Shown here piece by piece: positions 34,899-41,869 of a DNA stretch of 48,680 nucleotides. Both the position numbers and the translations under genes were made by a program. Source of the DNA: Porphyromonadaceae bacterium (GTDB lineage Bacteria; Bacteroidota; Bacteroidia; Bacteroidales; Dysgonomonadaceae). The DNA is taken from assembly GCA_022840285.1 (NCBI GenBank), contig JALHIE010000030.1, positions 1-48,680 of the forward strand, given 5' to 3'. The number at the start of each line of letters is the position of its first letter. Position 1 is the stretch's first letter. Under the pieces are notes generated by a model that worked only from the letters and a program-made list of their open reading frames with translations, made no database searches and was not told where the DNA came from.

Positions 34899-35923
34899 TG
34901 GAAAAATTAAATTCACTGTTTATCGGGTTGCTTGTGTCGGCCGGTCTCGTTTTGTCCGCATCATGCAACTCTTGCCAGTCGCAGAAGAACGCAGGCAAAG
35001 AAATGCCAGCAATCGCATATGCAAAAGTATCCCCCGATTTTAATTCCGACAGCGCATACCGTTTTGTTGAAAAGCAAGTCAGCTTCGGACCGCGGGTTCC
35101 AGGAACGACCGCACATAAAGCTTGCGGTGACTACCTATCGGAAAAACTGGCTGCCTTCGGTGCGGATATTTTTGAACAAAAAGCCCACGTAACGCATTAT
35201 AACGGACAGAACATTCAGATTCGTAACATTATCGGGAGTTTTCAGCCCGAAAAAGAGAAACGTATTTTATTGTTTGCCCATTGGGACAGTCGCCCGTTCG
35301 CCGATGAAGAGCCTGACCCCAACACACAAGACAGCCCTATTCCCGGTGCAGACGACGGAGCAAGTGGAGTAGGGGTGCTTTTGGAGATTGCCCGGCAACT
35401 GCAGCTGCAACCTCCCGGGATAGGAGTTGACATCATCTTTTTTGATTTGGAAGACTGGGGGCAGCCCGCATTCGATAAAAATTATCTTTCGGGTGAATGG
35501 TGGTGTGTGGGATCCAGGTATTGGTCGGAAAATCCACACAAAGACAATTATAAGGCTTCGTACGGAATTTTACTCGATATGGTGGGTGCAGCAAACGCTA
35601 CATTCTTGCGCGAAGGCTATTCAATGCAGCATGCGTCGAATGTCGTGTCAAAGATATGGAGCATCGCTTCCCACATGGGATACGGGAAATTTTTCGTACA
35701 ACGGAACGGCAGTTATATCACCGACGATCACGTGCCGGTAATTGAGAAACGGGGTATTCCGTGTGCAAACATCATTAATTTAAAGGATACTGACAATGGC
35801 TTTGCGCCACACTGGCACACGCACAACGACGATATGCGCAACATCAGTAAGGCAACACTCCAGGCTACCGGACAAACGGTGCTGGAAGTGGTTTACCGGG
35901 AATTAGACGAAAACAACATATGA
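34898..35923 (+). CDS. M28-family glutaminyl cyclase-like zinc lipoprotein
   Basis: 341 residues with a lipoprotein-like leader (LVLSASC, with a second Cys nearby). The fold is that of M28 peptidases and mammalian-type glutaminyl-peptide cyclotransferases, which make N-terminal pyroglutamate. Bacteroidetes such as Porphyromonas and Tannerella carry this type in the periplasm and use it on proteins exposing Gln after signal cleavage. Likely zinc ligands are the Asp in PGADDGASGVG, the Glu in FDLEDWGQP and the His in ITDDHVPVIEKRG. HWDSRPFADEEPDP and CVGSRYWSENPH are also typical. It overlaps the antiporter by 1 nt and sufE by 4 nt. A true aminopeptidase function is the alternative. Confidence 0.85.
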   Translation: MEKLNSLFIGLLVSAGLVLSASCNSCQSQKNAGKEMPAIAYAKVSPDFNSDSAYRFVEKQVSFGPRVPGTTAHKACGDYLSEKLAAFGADIFEQKAHVTHYNGQNIQIRNIIGSFQPEKEKRILLFAHWDSRPFADEEPDPNTQDSPIPGADDGASGVGVLLEIARQLQLQPPGIGVDIIFFDLEDWGQPAFDKNYLSGEWWCVGSRYWSENPHKDNYKASYGILLDMVGAANATFLREGYSMQHASNVVSKIWSIASHMGYGKFFVQRNGSYITDDHVPVIEKRGIPCANIINLKDTDNGFAPHWHTHNDDMRNISKATLQATGQTVLEVVYRELDENNI

Positions 35924-36354
35924 CAATCAACGAAACAGAACAGGAGATTATCGATGAATTCAGCATCTACGATGACTGGATGGATAAATACGCTTATATC
36001 ATTGAGCAGGGAAATCAACTGGCACCACTTGACGAGAAGTACAAGGTGCCCGAAAATATTATTCAAGGCTGTCAGAGTCGTGTTTGGCTGCAGACTGACT
36101 GCCGGGACGGGAGATTGTACCTCCAGGCAGAAAGTGACGCTGTAATTGTGAAAGGCTTGTTAGCGCTGGTATTGCGTGTGTTTAATCACCGTACTCCCGA
36201 CGAAATCCTTGCTTCCGACCTCCGCTTTATGAAAGAAATCGGACTTACTGAACACCTTTCTCCTACCCGGTCGAATGGGTTGCTTTCCGTGATCAAACAA
36301 ATCCGGTTTTATGCTATGGCATATAAAGCAAAGAACGATTCGGAAAAAACATGA
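35920..36354 (+). CDS. sufE: SufE-family sulfur acceptor
   Basis: 144 residues, cytoplasmic. SufE takes persulfide sulfur from the cysteine desulfurase SufS and passes it to SufBCD for iron-sulfur cluster assembly. The acceptor Cys51 lies in IIQGCQSRVWL, the same position as in E. coli SufE. The rest follows the family (LPPLDEKYK-like LAPLDEKYKVPENII, GLLALVLRVFNHRTPDEI, LSPTRSNGLLSVIKQIR). The start overlaps the preceding stop (ATGA). No other suf genes are nearby. Confidence 0.93.
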   Translation: MTINETEQEIIDEFSIYDDWMDKYAYIIEQGNQLAPLDEKYKVPENIIQGCQSRVWLQTDCRDGRLYLQAESDAVIVKGLLALVLRVFNHRTPDEILASDLRFMKEIGLTEHLSPTRSNGLLSVIKQIRFYAMAYKAKNDSEKT

Positions 36355-36376
36355 CTCAACCCTCAAAACCCAATAT

Positions 36377-38473
36377 ATGAAACAACTCTTATTCTTATTA
36401 TTATTTATGACGACTATGACCACCGCTTCAATGGCGGATGAAAATCCCTTTTTTAGGCCGTACGATACTCCATACGGCACGCCACCGTTCGATAAAATCA
36501 AGATTGAGCATTATGAACCGGCTTTCGATGAAGCTATCCGGCAGCACAAGGTTGAAATTGAAACCATTGCTGCCAATCCGTTTACTCCGACTTTTCAGAA
36601 TACCATTGCTGCAATGGAATATTCAGGCGAAATGTTGAACCGTGTGAGCGGTGTCTTCTTCAATCTGCTGAGTGCCGAGAGCAACGACGAGATGATGATG
36701 ATTTCTCAGCGGTTGAGTCCTAAATTATCGGAGCATTCCAACAACATCAACTTGAATGAAAAGTTGTTTGCCCGGGTGAAAACGGTTTACGATAACCGCC
36801 TGACTTCGGGTTTAGTCCCCGAACAGATCCGTTTGGTGGAAAAATACTACGAACAGTTTGAAAACAGCGGAGCAACACTTTCTGCTGAAGACAAGGAAAC
36901 CTACCGGAAACTGTCGATGGAGCTGAGCCAAACCACCCTCGATTTTGGGCAAAACAACCTGAAAGAAACCAACCGGTTTGAAATGCTGCTCACCGATGAA
37001 GCCGATCTGGCCGGGCTGCCGGGGAGCGTTCTGGAAGCAGCTGTCGCCAAGGCAAAATCGAAAGGAAAAGAAGGATGGATGTTCGATTTGTCGGCTCCCA
37101 GCTATATAGGTTTTATGAAATACTCCACTCGTCGCGATCTGCGCGAGAAGCTTTATATGGCTTACAACACCAAAAGTGTTATGGGTGGAGAGTTTGACAA
37201 TAAAGAAAACATTAAAAGAATCGTAAACTTACGCCTGCAGATTGCCAATTTGCTGGGTTACCGGAACTACGCCGCCTACGCCCTGAAAAATAGGATGGCA
37301 AAGAACGAGGAAGGGGTTTACAGCCTGCTCGAACAGCTGGCCCGGGCTTACGGAGAAACAGCTCGCCGGGAGGTGAAAGAGGTGGAGGCCTTTGCTGTCA
37401 AAATGGAAGGGAACCCGACCGAAATTCAGCCGTGGGACTGGAGTTTCTACTCCGATAAGTTGAAAGACGAGCGTTTCGACCTTAACGACGAAATGACGCG
37501 TCCCTATTTTGAACTCGAGAACGTGAAGAAAGGAGTTTTTGGACTGGCTACCGACCTGTACGGGCTGACCTTTGTGAAAAATAGCCAAACGCCTGTCTAT
37601 CATCCCGAAGTCGAGGCGTTCGACGTGATGGATGCCAACGGCGATTTTCTTGCTGTCCTGTTTACTGATTTTCATCCGAGAGAGGGAAAACGTTCGGGTG
37701 CCTGGATGTCGTCGTTTAAGTCGCAGTTTGTGAAAAACGGTGTGGACAGCCGTCCCCACATCACCATCGTGATGAACTTCACCCGTCCTACCGAAACAAA
37801 ACCGGCACTGCTCACTTTCGACGAGGTGGAAACATTCCTGCACGAATTCGGACACGCCCTGCACGGCATGTTGGCGAAATCCACTTACGAAACTTTGTCG
37901 GGGACGAGCGTTTATCGCGATTTTGTGGAACTTCCGTCGCAGATCATGGAGAACTGGCTGGTGGAAAAAGATTACCTCGATAAATTTGCACTCCATTACC
38001 AGACGGGAGAGAAAATGCCTGCTGAGTTGGTTCAGAAGATAATCGATGCCGCCAATTACAATACCGGCTATTTGACTCTTCGCCAACTTTCGTTCGGATA
38101 CCTGGATATGGCGTGGCATACATTACAGCAACCGTTTGACGGAGATATCCGTGAATTTGAACAAAAAGCGATGCGTCCGGTACAATTGCTTCCGGTTGTG
38201 CCCGAAACAAGTATGTCAACAGCCTTTGGACATATTTTTTCCGGTGGTTATGCTGCAGGGTACTACAGCTATAAATGGGCGGAAGTTCTTGATGCAGATG
38301 CTTTTGCTGCTTTTAAGGAGAACGGGATCTTTGACAGGAAAACGGCTCAGTCGTTCCGGGTAAATATCTTGGAAAGAGGAAACACCGAAGAGCCGATGAC
38401 GCTTTACAAACGCTTTCGCGGGCATGAACCCACTGTTGATGCCTTGCTTGAAAGGAACGGAGTGAAACAGTGA
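36377..38473 (+). CDS. dcp: M3 peptidyl-dipeptidase Dcp, exported
   Basis: 699 residues when started at the ATG at 36377, right before a signal peptide (KQLLFLLLFMTTMTTASMA). An in-frame ATG at 36311 lies inside sufE and is not used. Zinc metallopeptidase of clan MA, family M3, which removes C-terminal dipeptides. The active-site motif FLHEFGHALHG has His489, Glu490 and His493; the third ligand is the Glu in DFVELPSQIMENW. The substrate-binding loop GHIFSGGYAAGYYSYKWAEVLDADAF is intact. It should act on peptides in the periplasm. Last gene of the gyrB operon, followed by a clear terminator at 38481-38520. Confidence 0.95.
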   Translation: MKQLLFLLLFMTTMTTASMADENPFFRPYDTPYGTPPFDKIKIEHYEPAFDEAIRQHKVEIETIAANPFTPTFQNTIAAMEYSGEMLNRVSGVFFNLLSAESNDEMMMISQRLSPKLSEHSNNINLNEKLFARVKTVYDNRLTSGLVPEQIRLVEKYYEQFENSGATLSAEDKETYRKLSMELSQTTLDFGQNNLKETNRFEMLLTDEADLAGLPGSVLEAAVAKAKSKGKEGWMFDLSAPSYIGFMKYSTRRDLREKLYMAYNTKSVMGGEFDNKENIKRIVNLRLQIANLLGYRNYAAYALKNRMAKNEEGVYSLLEQLARAYGETARREVKEVEAFAVKMEGNPTEIQPWDWSFYSDKLKDERFDLNDEMTRPYFELENVKKGVFGLATDLYGLTFVKNSQTPVYHPEVEAFDVMDANGDFLAVLFTDFHPREGKRSGAWMSSFKSQFVKNGVDSRPHITIVMNFTRPTETKPALLTFDEVETFLHEFGHALHGMLAKSTYETLSGTSVYRDFVELPSQIMENWLVEKDYLDKFALHYQTGEKMPAELVQKIIDAANYNTGYLTLRQLSFGYLDMAWHTLQQPFDGDIREFEQKAMRPVQLLPVVPETSMSTAFGHIFSGGYAAGYYSYKWAEVLDADAFAAFKENGIFDRKTAQSFRVNILERGNTEEPMTLYKRFRGHEPTVDALLERNGVKQ

Positions 38474-38480
38474 AAATTAG

Positions 38481-38520
38481 CCTTCGGCAAGCAAATAATG
38501 ACCGAAGGTTAATTTTTTTT
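38481..38520 (+). terminator. Terminator of the gyrB-dcp operon
   Basis: CCTTCGG (38481-38487) pairs with CCGAAGG (38502-38508) across a 14-nt loop and is followed by TTAA and a run of eight or more T residues. Confidence 0.82.
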
Positions 38521-38540
38521 TGTTTTTTTTGCTAATTTGT

Positions 38541-38570
38541 TTTGTCACAACAAATTTATTCCTACCTTTG
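38541..38570 (+). promoter_or_regulatory. Promoter of the RNA-binding protein gene
   Basis: TTTG (38541-38544) and TACCTTTG (38563-38570), 18 nt apart. Transcription would begin near 38577, leaving a 136-nt leader that ends in a U-rich stretch (38685-38710) directly before the ATG. Confidence 0.72.
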
Positions 38571-38712
38571 TCGCTGCAAAAGTTTTTTATAGCAGAAACG
38601 GGTATTTGGTTATTTTCTTCCTTCTCAGGGGCAAATCAATTCTTTAACCTTATCTTTTATACAATATCTTCTGCACCAATTAATTTTTTATTTATTTTAT
38701 TTTTATTTTTAC

Positions 38713-39027
38713 ATGAACATTTTTGTTGCAGGCTTAAGTTATCAAATTAACGACGCCGATTTAAAAGAACTGTTTGAGGAATACGGAGAGATTACCTCAG
38801 CTAAAATTATTACTGACAGAGAAACACGCAGATCGAAAGGTTACGGTTTTGTTGAAATGGCTGACGAAGATGGTCAGCGCGCTATTGAAGAATTGAATGG
38901 AGCTGAGTACGACGGTCGTACACTGTCTGTCTCAGAGGCTCGTCCCCGTGCCGAAGGAGATAATCAACGCAGCAATAGAGGCGGTGGTAACAGAGGCGGT
39001 TACGGAAATCGTGAAAGAAGATATTGA
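38713..39027 (+). CDS. RRM-domain RNA-binding protein
   Basis: 104 residues: one RRM (about 1-78) with RNP2 MNIFVAGL and RNP1 SKGYGFVEM, then a short Gly/Arg/Asn-rich tail (RGGGNRGGYGNRERR). Such single-RRM proteins are frequent in Bacteroidetes and in cyanobacteria, where many respond to cold; they bind single-stranded U/A-rich RNA and influence mRNA fate. The gene is monocistronic, with a strong promoter, a 136-nt leader and a terminator (39054-39083). The position directly upstream of the start is U-rich and lacks a purine Shine-Dalgarno sequence, so self-regulation is conceivable. Confidence 0.95.
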   Translation: MNIFVAGLSYQINDADLKELFEEYGEITSAKIITDRETRRSKGYGFVEMADEDGQRAIEELNGAEYDGRTLSVSEARPRAEGDNQRSNRGGGNRGGYGNRERRY

Positions 39028-39053
39028 TATTTCTCAATAGGTCAAAAAAAAGG

Positions 39054-39083
39054 AGACTGCGCGTTTATGTGCAGTCTTTTTTT
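39054..39083 (+). terminator. Terminator of the RRM protein gene
   Basis: AGACTGC (39054-39060) and GCAGTCT (39071-39077) form a perfect 7-bp stem with a 10-nt loop followed by a T run. Confidence 0.88.
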
Positions 39084-39140
39084 ATGAACCATTGCTATCA
39101 TCAAGCGTTATACCAGGCAGTTTATAAACTCACAACCCCT

Positions 39141-39776
39141 ATGCCTACTATCATACATATAGAAACAGCTACAGAAGTTTGTTCATGTGCTTTATCGTCC
39201 GGAGGAAAAGTTTTGCTGAACAGGGAAAACCTGAACGGACAATCGCACGCTACGTCCTTGGGCGTTTTTGTGGAAGAAATGATACAGTTTGTCCGCGATA
39301 ACGGTATGAAGATCGATGCTGTGTCGGTAAGTAGCGGTCCCGGTTCTTATACCGGATTACGCATCGGAGTATCGGAAGCCAAAGGATTGAGCTATGGAAT
39401 GAGAGAGAAGGTTGAATCTGGGCACTTGCTTTGTCCTATGATTGATGCCCGGCGAATGGAGGTCTATGCTACCATGTTCGACGCAAACCTGGAGGTTGTT
39501 CGTGCCACTTCGGCAGATATCGTGGATAGAGAGAGTTATGCCGATTTACTGGAAAAGCAAAAAGTCCTTTTTTTTGGCAACGGTGCCGAAAAGTGCAAGG
39601 ATATTATCCTGCATCCGAACGCACTGTTCATTCCGGATGTAAAACCAAAGGCATCTGCCATGACTGCCCTGGCGGAAAACGCGTTCGCTTCCGCTGATTT
39701 TGTTGACTCCGCCTACTTCGAGCCTTTTTACCTGAAAGAATTTGTCGCTACAGTCCCTAAGAACAAGGTAATCTAA
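39141..39776 (+). CDS. tsaB: TsaB (YeaZ), tRNA t6A synthesis, with an internal segment missing
   Basis: 211 residues from the ATG at 39141 (the start of IIHIETATEVCSCAL, the canonical N-terminus; an upstream in-frame ATG at 39024 lies in the preceding terminator and is rejected). TsaB is the non-catalytic partner of TsaD in adding threonylcarbamoyl to A37 of ANN-reading tRNAs. VSSGPGSYTGLRIGVSEAKGLSYGM and CPMIDARRMEVYATMF are strongly conserved, and the end FEPFYLKEFVATVPKNKV is typical of Bacteroidetes. Between SYGM and REKVES (junction near 39399-39408) the family normally has about 18-20 more residues of the type PLIxVxTLExMA, forming a core strand and helix. Their loss is in frame. tsaB is usually essential, so this is either an assembly fault or a striking variant. 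Confidence 0.85.
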   Translation: MPTIIHIETATEVCSCALSSGGKVLLNRENLNGQSHATSLGVFVEEMIQFVRDNGMKIDAVSVSSGPGSYTGLRIGVSEAKGLSYGMREKVESGHLLCPMIDARRMEVYATMFDANLEVVRATSADIVDRESYADLLEKQKVLFFGNGAEKCKDIILHPNALFIPDVKPKASAMTALAENAFASADFVDSAYFEPFYLKEFVATVPKNKVI

Positions 39777-39854
39777 ATACCTCTTTGCGCTTCCCGTTTC
39801 CTTTTTTCCTGACCACCGCTATCTCCCCGATAGGGCTTATCAGGCATTCCGTCA

Positions 39855-40032
39855 TGTCCGTTTTTTGTAATATGTGCATAAAACGGACAATATTTTAATT
39901 ATTCTCCCTGTTTTTTTTAAAAAAACAGCTGTAATCCCTGCTAAAAGACTTTTTTTTGAAAAAATGTCCAAAAAAACCCTCGTAATTCTTGTTTTATAAT
40001 GAAATTAGAATAATTTTGACAAAAAACGGACA
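39855..40032. repeat. 178-bp segment bounded by a perfect 14-bp inverted repeat
   Basis: TGTCCGTTTTTTGT (39855-39868) and its exact reverse complement ACAAAAAACGGACA (40019-40032) enclose 150 bp. A third partial copy, AAAACGGACA (39880-39889), lies inside and can pair with the left arm over 10 bp, so alternative hairpins are possible. A -7 promoter box (40011-40018) abuts the right arm. Size and layout resemble invertible promoters of Bacteroides surface loci, although the arms are shorter than usual and no invertase gene is in view. Confidence 0.6.
39989..40018 (+). promoter_or_regulatory. Promoter inside the inverted-repeat segment
   Basis: TAATTTTG (40011-40018) fits the -7 consensus, and CTTG (39988-39991) at 19 nt spacing is one mismatch from the -33 TTTG. 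It points toward the small lipoprotein gene at 40160. Confidence 0.5.
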
Positions 40033-40159
40033 CAAGACAAGTATTATTGCTTAGCGGATAGGATGTTGTGATCCTAAATAAATAACAAAGTGTCCTTTTT
40101 TTATAAATGCTTTTTTTTGATAAAAAAGTTTTTAATCAACACAATCTGTAAACTATAAA

Positions 40160-40476
40160 ATGGAAAAAATGAAAAAAGTAATTTTATTATCCCTATTGGC
40201 GGTATTATTCGCCTGTGAAAAAGACGATACTGTTGTATCCGCGTACGAATTAAGATCCTTGACAAACACAGAATGGATTGGTGTAATGTTGGATTACTAT
40301 AATGGCATGGTTGTTGTCAAAGTTATATCTAACACATCAACTACACTTTCGATTCATCATTAAAAACGGGAACCCTTACTTCCGAAGGGAACACATTCAT
40401 CTATGAAGTAATGGAGAATACGTTGATCCTTTCTGACTCTTATGGTGATAAATACTATTTCACTCAAAGAAAGTAA
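40160..40476 (+). pseudogene. Small lipoprotein gene with a frameshift
   Basis: The first 60 codons read a lipoprotein leader (VILLSLLAVLFACEKDD) and a domain start (LRSLTNTEWIGVMLDYYNGMVVVKVISNTST). The frame then hits a stop at 40361. In another frame the protein continues without break: YTFDSSLKTGTLTSEGNTF, then TLILSDSYGDKYYFTQRK to the TAA at 40476. Loss of one base (or 3n+1) near 40335-40345 restores one protein of about 105 residues. It resembles the many small lipocalin-like or beta-rich Bacteroidetes lipoproteins, but I cannot assign a family. It has its own terminator (40500-40528) and sits downstream of the inverted-repeat promoter segment. Confidence 0.75.
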
Positions 40477-40499
40477 ATAGTTGTTCCCAAAAATTACTT

Positions 40500-40528
40500 A
40501 GCCGAATCGTAGTGATTCGGCTTTTTTT
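40500..40528 (+). terminator. Terminator of the small lipoprotein gene
   Basis: AGCCGAATC (40500-40508) and GATTCGGCT (40514-40522) form a perfect 9-bp stem with a 5-nt loop and a T run. Confidence 0.9.
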
Positions 40529-40544
40529 CTGCGTATCTAAATTG

Positions 40545-40688
40545 ATGCCCAGGCAGTCTACCAGTAGCAAAAGTCTGCGAGATTTGATGTTTACCGTTGC
40601 TAGAGAAGCATATTGTGAAAAGTCACAGCATTTCCCCCGCCCCATTAACAAACAGGTTAAATCTTATCTGAAGAAACAACATAAATAA
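40545..40688 (+). CDS. Hypothetical basic 47-residue protein
   Basis: Small open frame starting MPRQSTSSKSLRDLMFTV and ending KSYLKKQHK, rich in Lys, Arg and Ser, without signal or membrane helix. It lies directly after a terminator and no promoter or ribosome site is clear. It could be a leftover of a longer gene such as a transposase tail, or not coding at all. Confidence 0.25.
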   Translation: MPRQSTSSKSLRDLMFTVAREAYCEKSQHFPRPINKQVKSYLKKQHK

Positions 40689-40897
40689 AATAGACTCAAA
40701 TTATTTATTAACACATTGGTTATATTGCAGATAATGATTAAAAATGCCTGCAGGGTCATAATACACAAATGTTAATGTTCCTATTGTCCAAAAAAATGTC
40801 TGTTTAGTTATAACCAAAAATGAGGAACCTGTTTATTTTTGACAACGGAAGAAATCTTTTTCTTTTTTAATGTTTAATCATTTTAAAATTATTATTT
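40689..40897. other. AT-rich upstream region of the Cys-rich lipoprotein gene
   Basis: A -7-like box TATTTTTG lies at 40834-40841 and a second copy of the 12-mer TGTCC plus seven A at 40785-40796 (first copy 39965-39976). No gene is visible. Confidence 0.5.
40834..40841 (+). promoter_or_regulatory. -7 box of the Cys-rich lipoprotein gene
   Basis: TATTTTTG followed by ACAACGGA, which resembles the downstream context of the box at 40011 (ACAAAAAACGGA). No -33 TTTG is found. Confidence 0.4.
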
Positions 40898-41869
40898 ATG
40901 AGAAAAATTGTTTTGTTTTTCGCAGTTATTACCGTGTCGGCAATTGCCATCACTCACTCTTCCTGTTCCAATGACTTGAATCTTGCTGAGGAAGAAGGTA
41001 TTGTTGCCGTTACTGCCGGTACCCGAGCAGTAGAAGTTCCCGCTTGCGTAGATCCCTGTCGTGATGTACAAGAAGTTCGCCTCATGGCTGGACAACATTA
41101 CGAAGCCGGGAAAGTATATGTAGTTAACAACAAAGAAAAATTGTATGTTGCTTACGAAACTACCGGGGAATGGAAAATGAAAGCAATTCATCTTTTTGTG
41201 GGCGCTTGCGACAAGTTACCGGTGAACAAACAAGGCAATCTTGTTCCGGGACGATTCCCCTATAAAGTTGAATTTAACGGATTGCAAACCTTCTATTATG
41301 TTGAAATTCCGCTGGACACACTGCCCGAAGGCTGTATATGTGTTGCCGCTCATGCCGAAGTGGTTAAAGTGGTTGACGGCGAAATTGTTCAAAGTGAAAC
41401 AGCCTTTGGAGAAGGCGGAAAAGTGGGTAAAAACTGGTTTATGAAATTTGAATATTGCATAGCCGCTTGTGAAGATGAACCGCCGGTAGAGGTGTGTTAT
41501 CAGGACGAAACAGCCTGGGCTGCCGGTTTCCGTTACGTAGCACAAGGTAACTGGGCTACCTATACTCCTTATGTAGCCAATAATCCCGTTAATGTTTTTG
41601 CCGGTCAAAACTACCTGGTTGGAACCGTAACTTTTTCCGAAGTGGTGGATGGTAAAGTAACCATCACTCTTGCCGCGCTTAATGGAGCCCGGTTGCAGAG
41701 TGTTGCAGAGTCGGTAAAAATTCAGGGATATGAAACGGCTCCCAGCGGTAACCCGGCCCCCGGCCTGTTTACTACGTATAAAGGCAACGAGACAACCGTA
41801 ATAGTTGATGCATATGCATATTACGGAATTCACTTAGACGTGCAGCGTGTTGTGGATTGTATGGAGTGA
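40898..41869 (+). CDS. Cys-rich secreted lipoprotein
   Basis: 323 residues. Leader of about 25 residues ending ITHSSCSND, probably a lipoprotein. The first half (about 45-185) has the pattern AGQHYEAGKVYVVNNKEKLYVAYETTGEW, then KAIHLFVGACDKLPVNKQGN, VPGRFPYKVEF, CICVAAHAEVVKV and SETAFGEGG. This is a beta-rich module that I recall from many extracellular Bacteroidetes proteins. The second half restarts with a similar DETAWAAGFRYVAQGNWATYTPYV and a beta-sandwich tail (FAGQNYLVGTVTFSEV to VQRVVDCME). Nine or so cysteines in the mature protein suggest disulfides. The function is unknown; a surface or adhesive role is only a guess. It converges on the AraC-type gene with a 36-bp overlap. Confidence 0.75.
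   Translation: MRKIVLFFAVITVSAIAITHSSCSNDLNLAEEEGIVAVTAGTRAVEVPACVDPCRDVQEVRLMAGQHYEAGKVYVVNNKEKLYVAYETTGEWKMKAIHLFVGACDKLPVNKQGNLVPGRFPYKVEFNGLQTFYYVEIPLDTLPEGCICVAAHAEVVKVVDGEIVQSETAFGEGGKVGKNWFMKFEYCIAACEDEPPVEVCYQDETAWAAGFRYVAQGNWATYTPYVANNPVNVFAGQNYLVGTVTFSEVVDGKVTITLAALNGARLQSVAESVKIQGYETAPSGNPAPGLFTTYKGNETTVIVDAYAYYGIHLDVQRVVDCME

Larger units (their letters stand above)
39777..40159. other. Gene-free region with clustered TGTCC/GGACA motifs
   Basis: This 383-nt AT-rich stretch between tsaB and the small lipoprotein gene has no coding potential. It holds the 178-bp inverted-repeat segment and five copies of TGTCC/GGACA next to A or T runs (39855, 39885, 39965, 40028 and 40091), where chance predicts fewer than one. 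Confidence 0.7.

Noticed and set aside
36160..36501. 113-codon minus-strand frame across the sufE-dcp junction
   Set aside because: Covers two well-supported genes in antisense.
39855..39889. Simple intrinsic terminator for tsaB formed by TGTCCGTTTT and AAAACGGACA
   Set aside because: The stem is AT-rich with a 15-nt loop and no clean U-tract; the wider 14-bp repeat pairing explains the left arm better, although a weak terminator role is not excluded.
40545..40688. Transposase remnant
   Set aside because: The basic 47-residue frame was considered as a transposase tail, but there are no terminal repeats, target duplication or catalytic motif, so it is listed only as a weak hypothetical gene.
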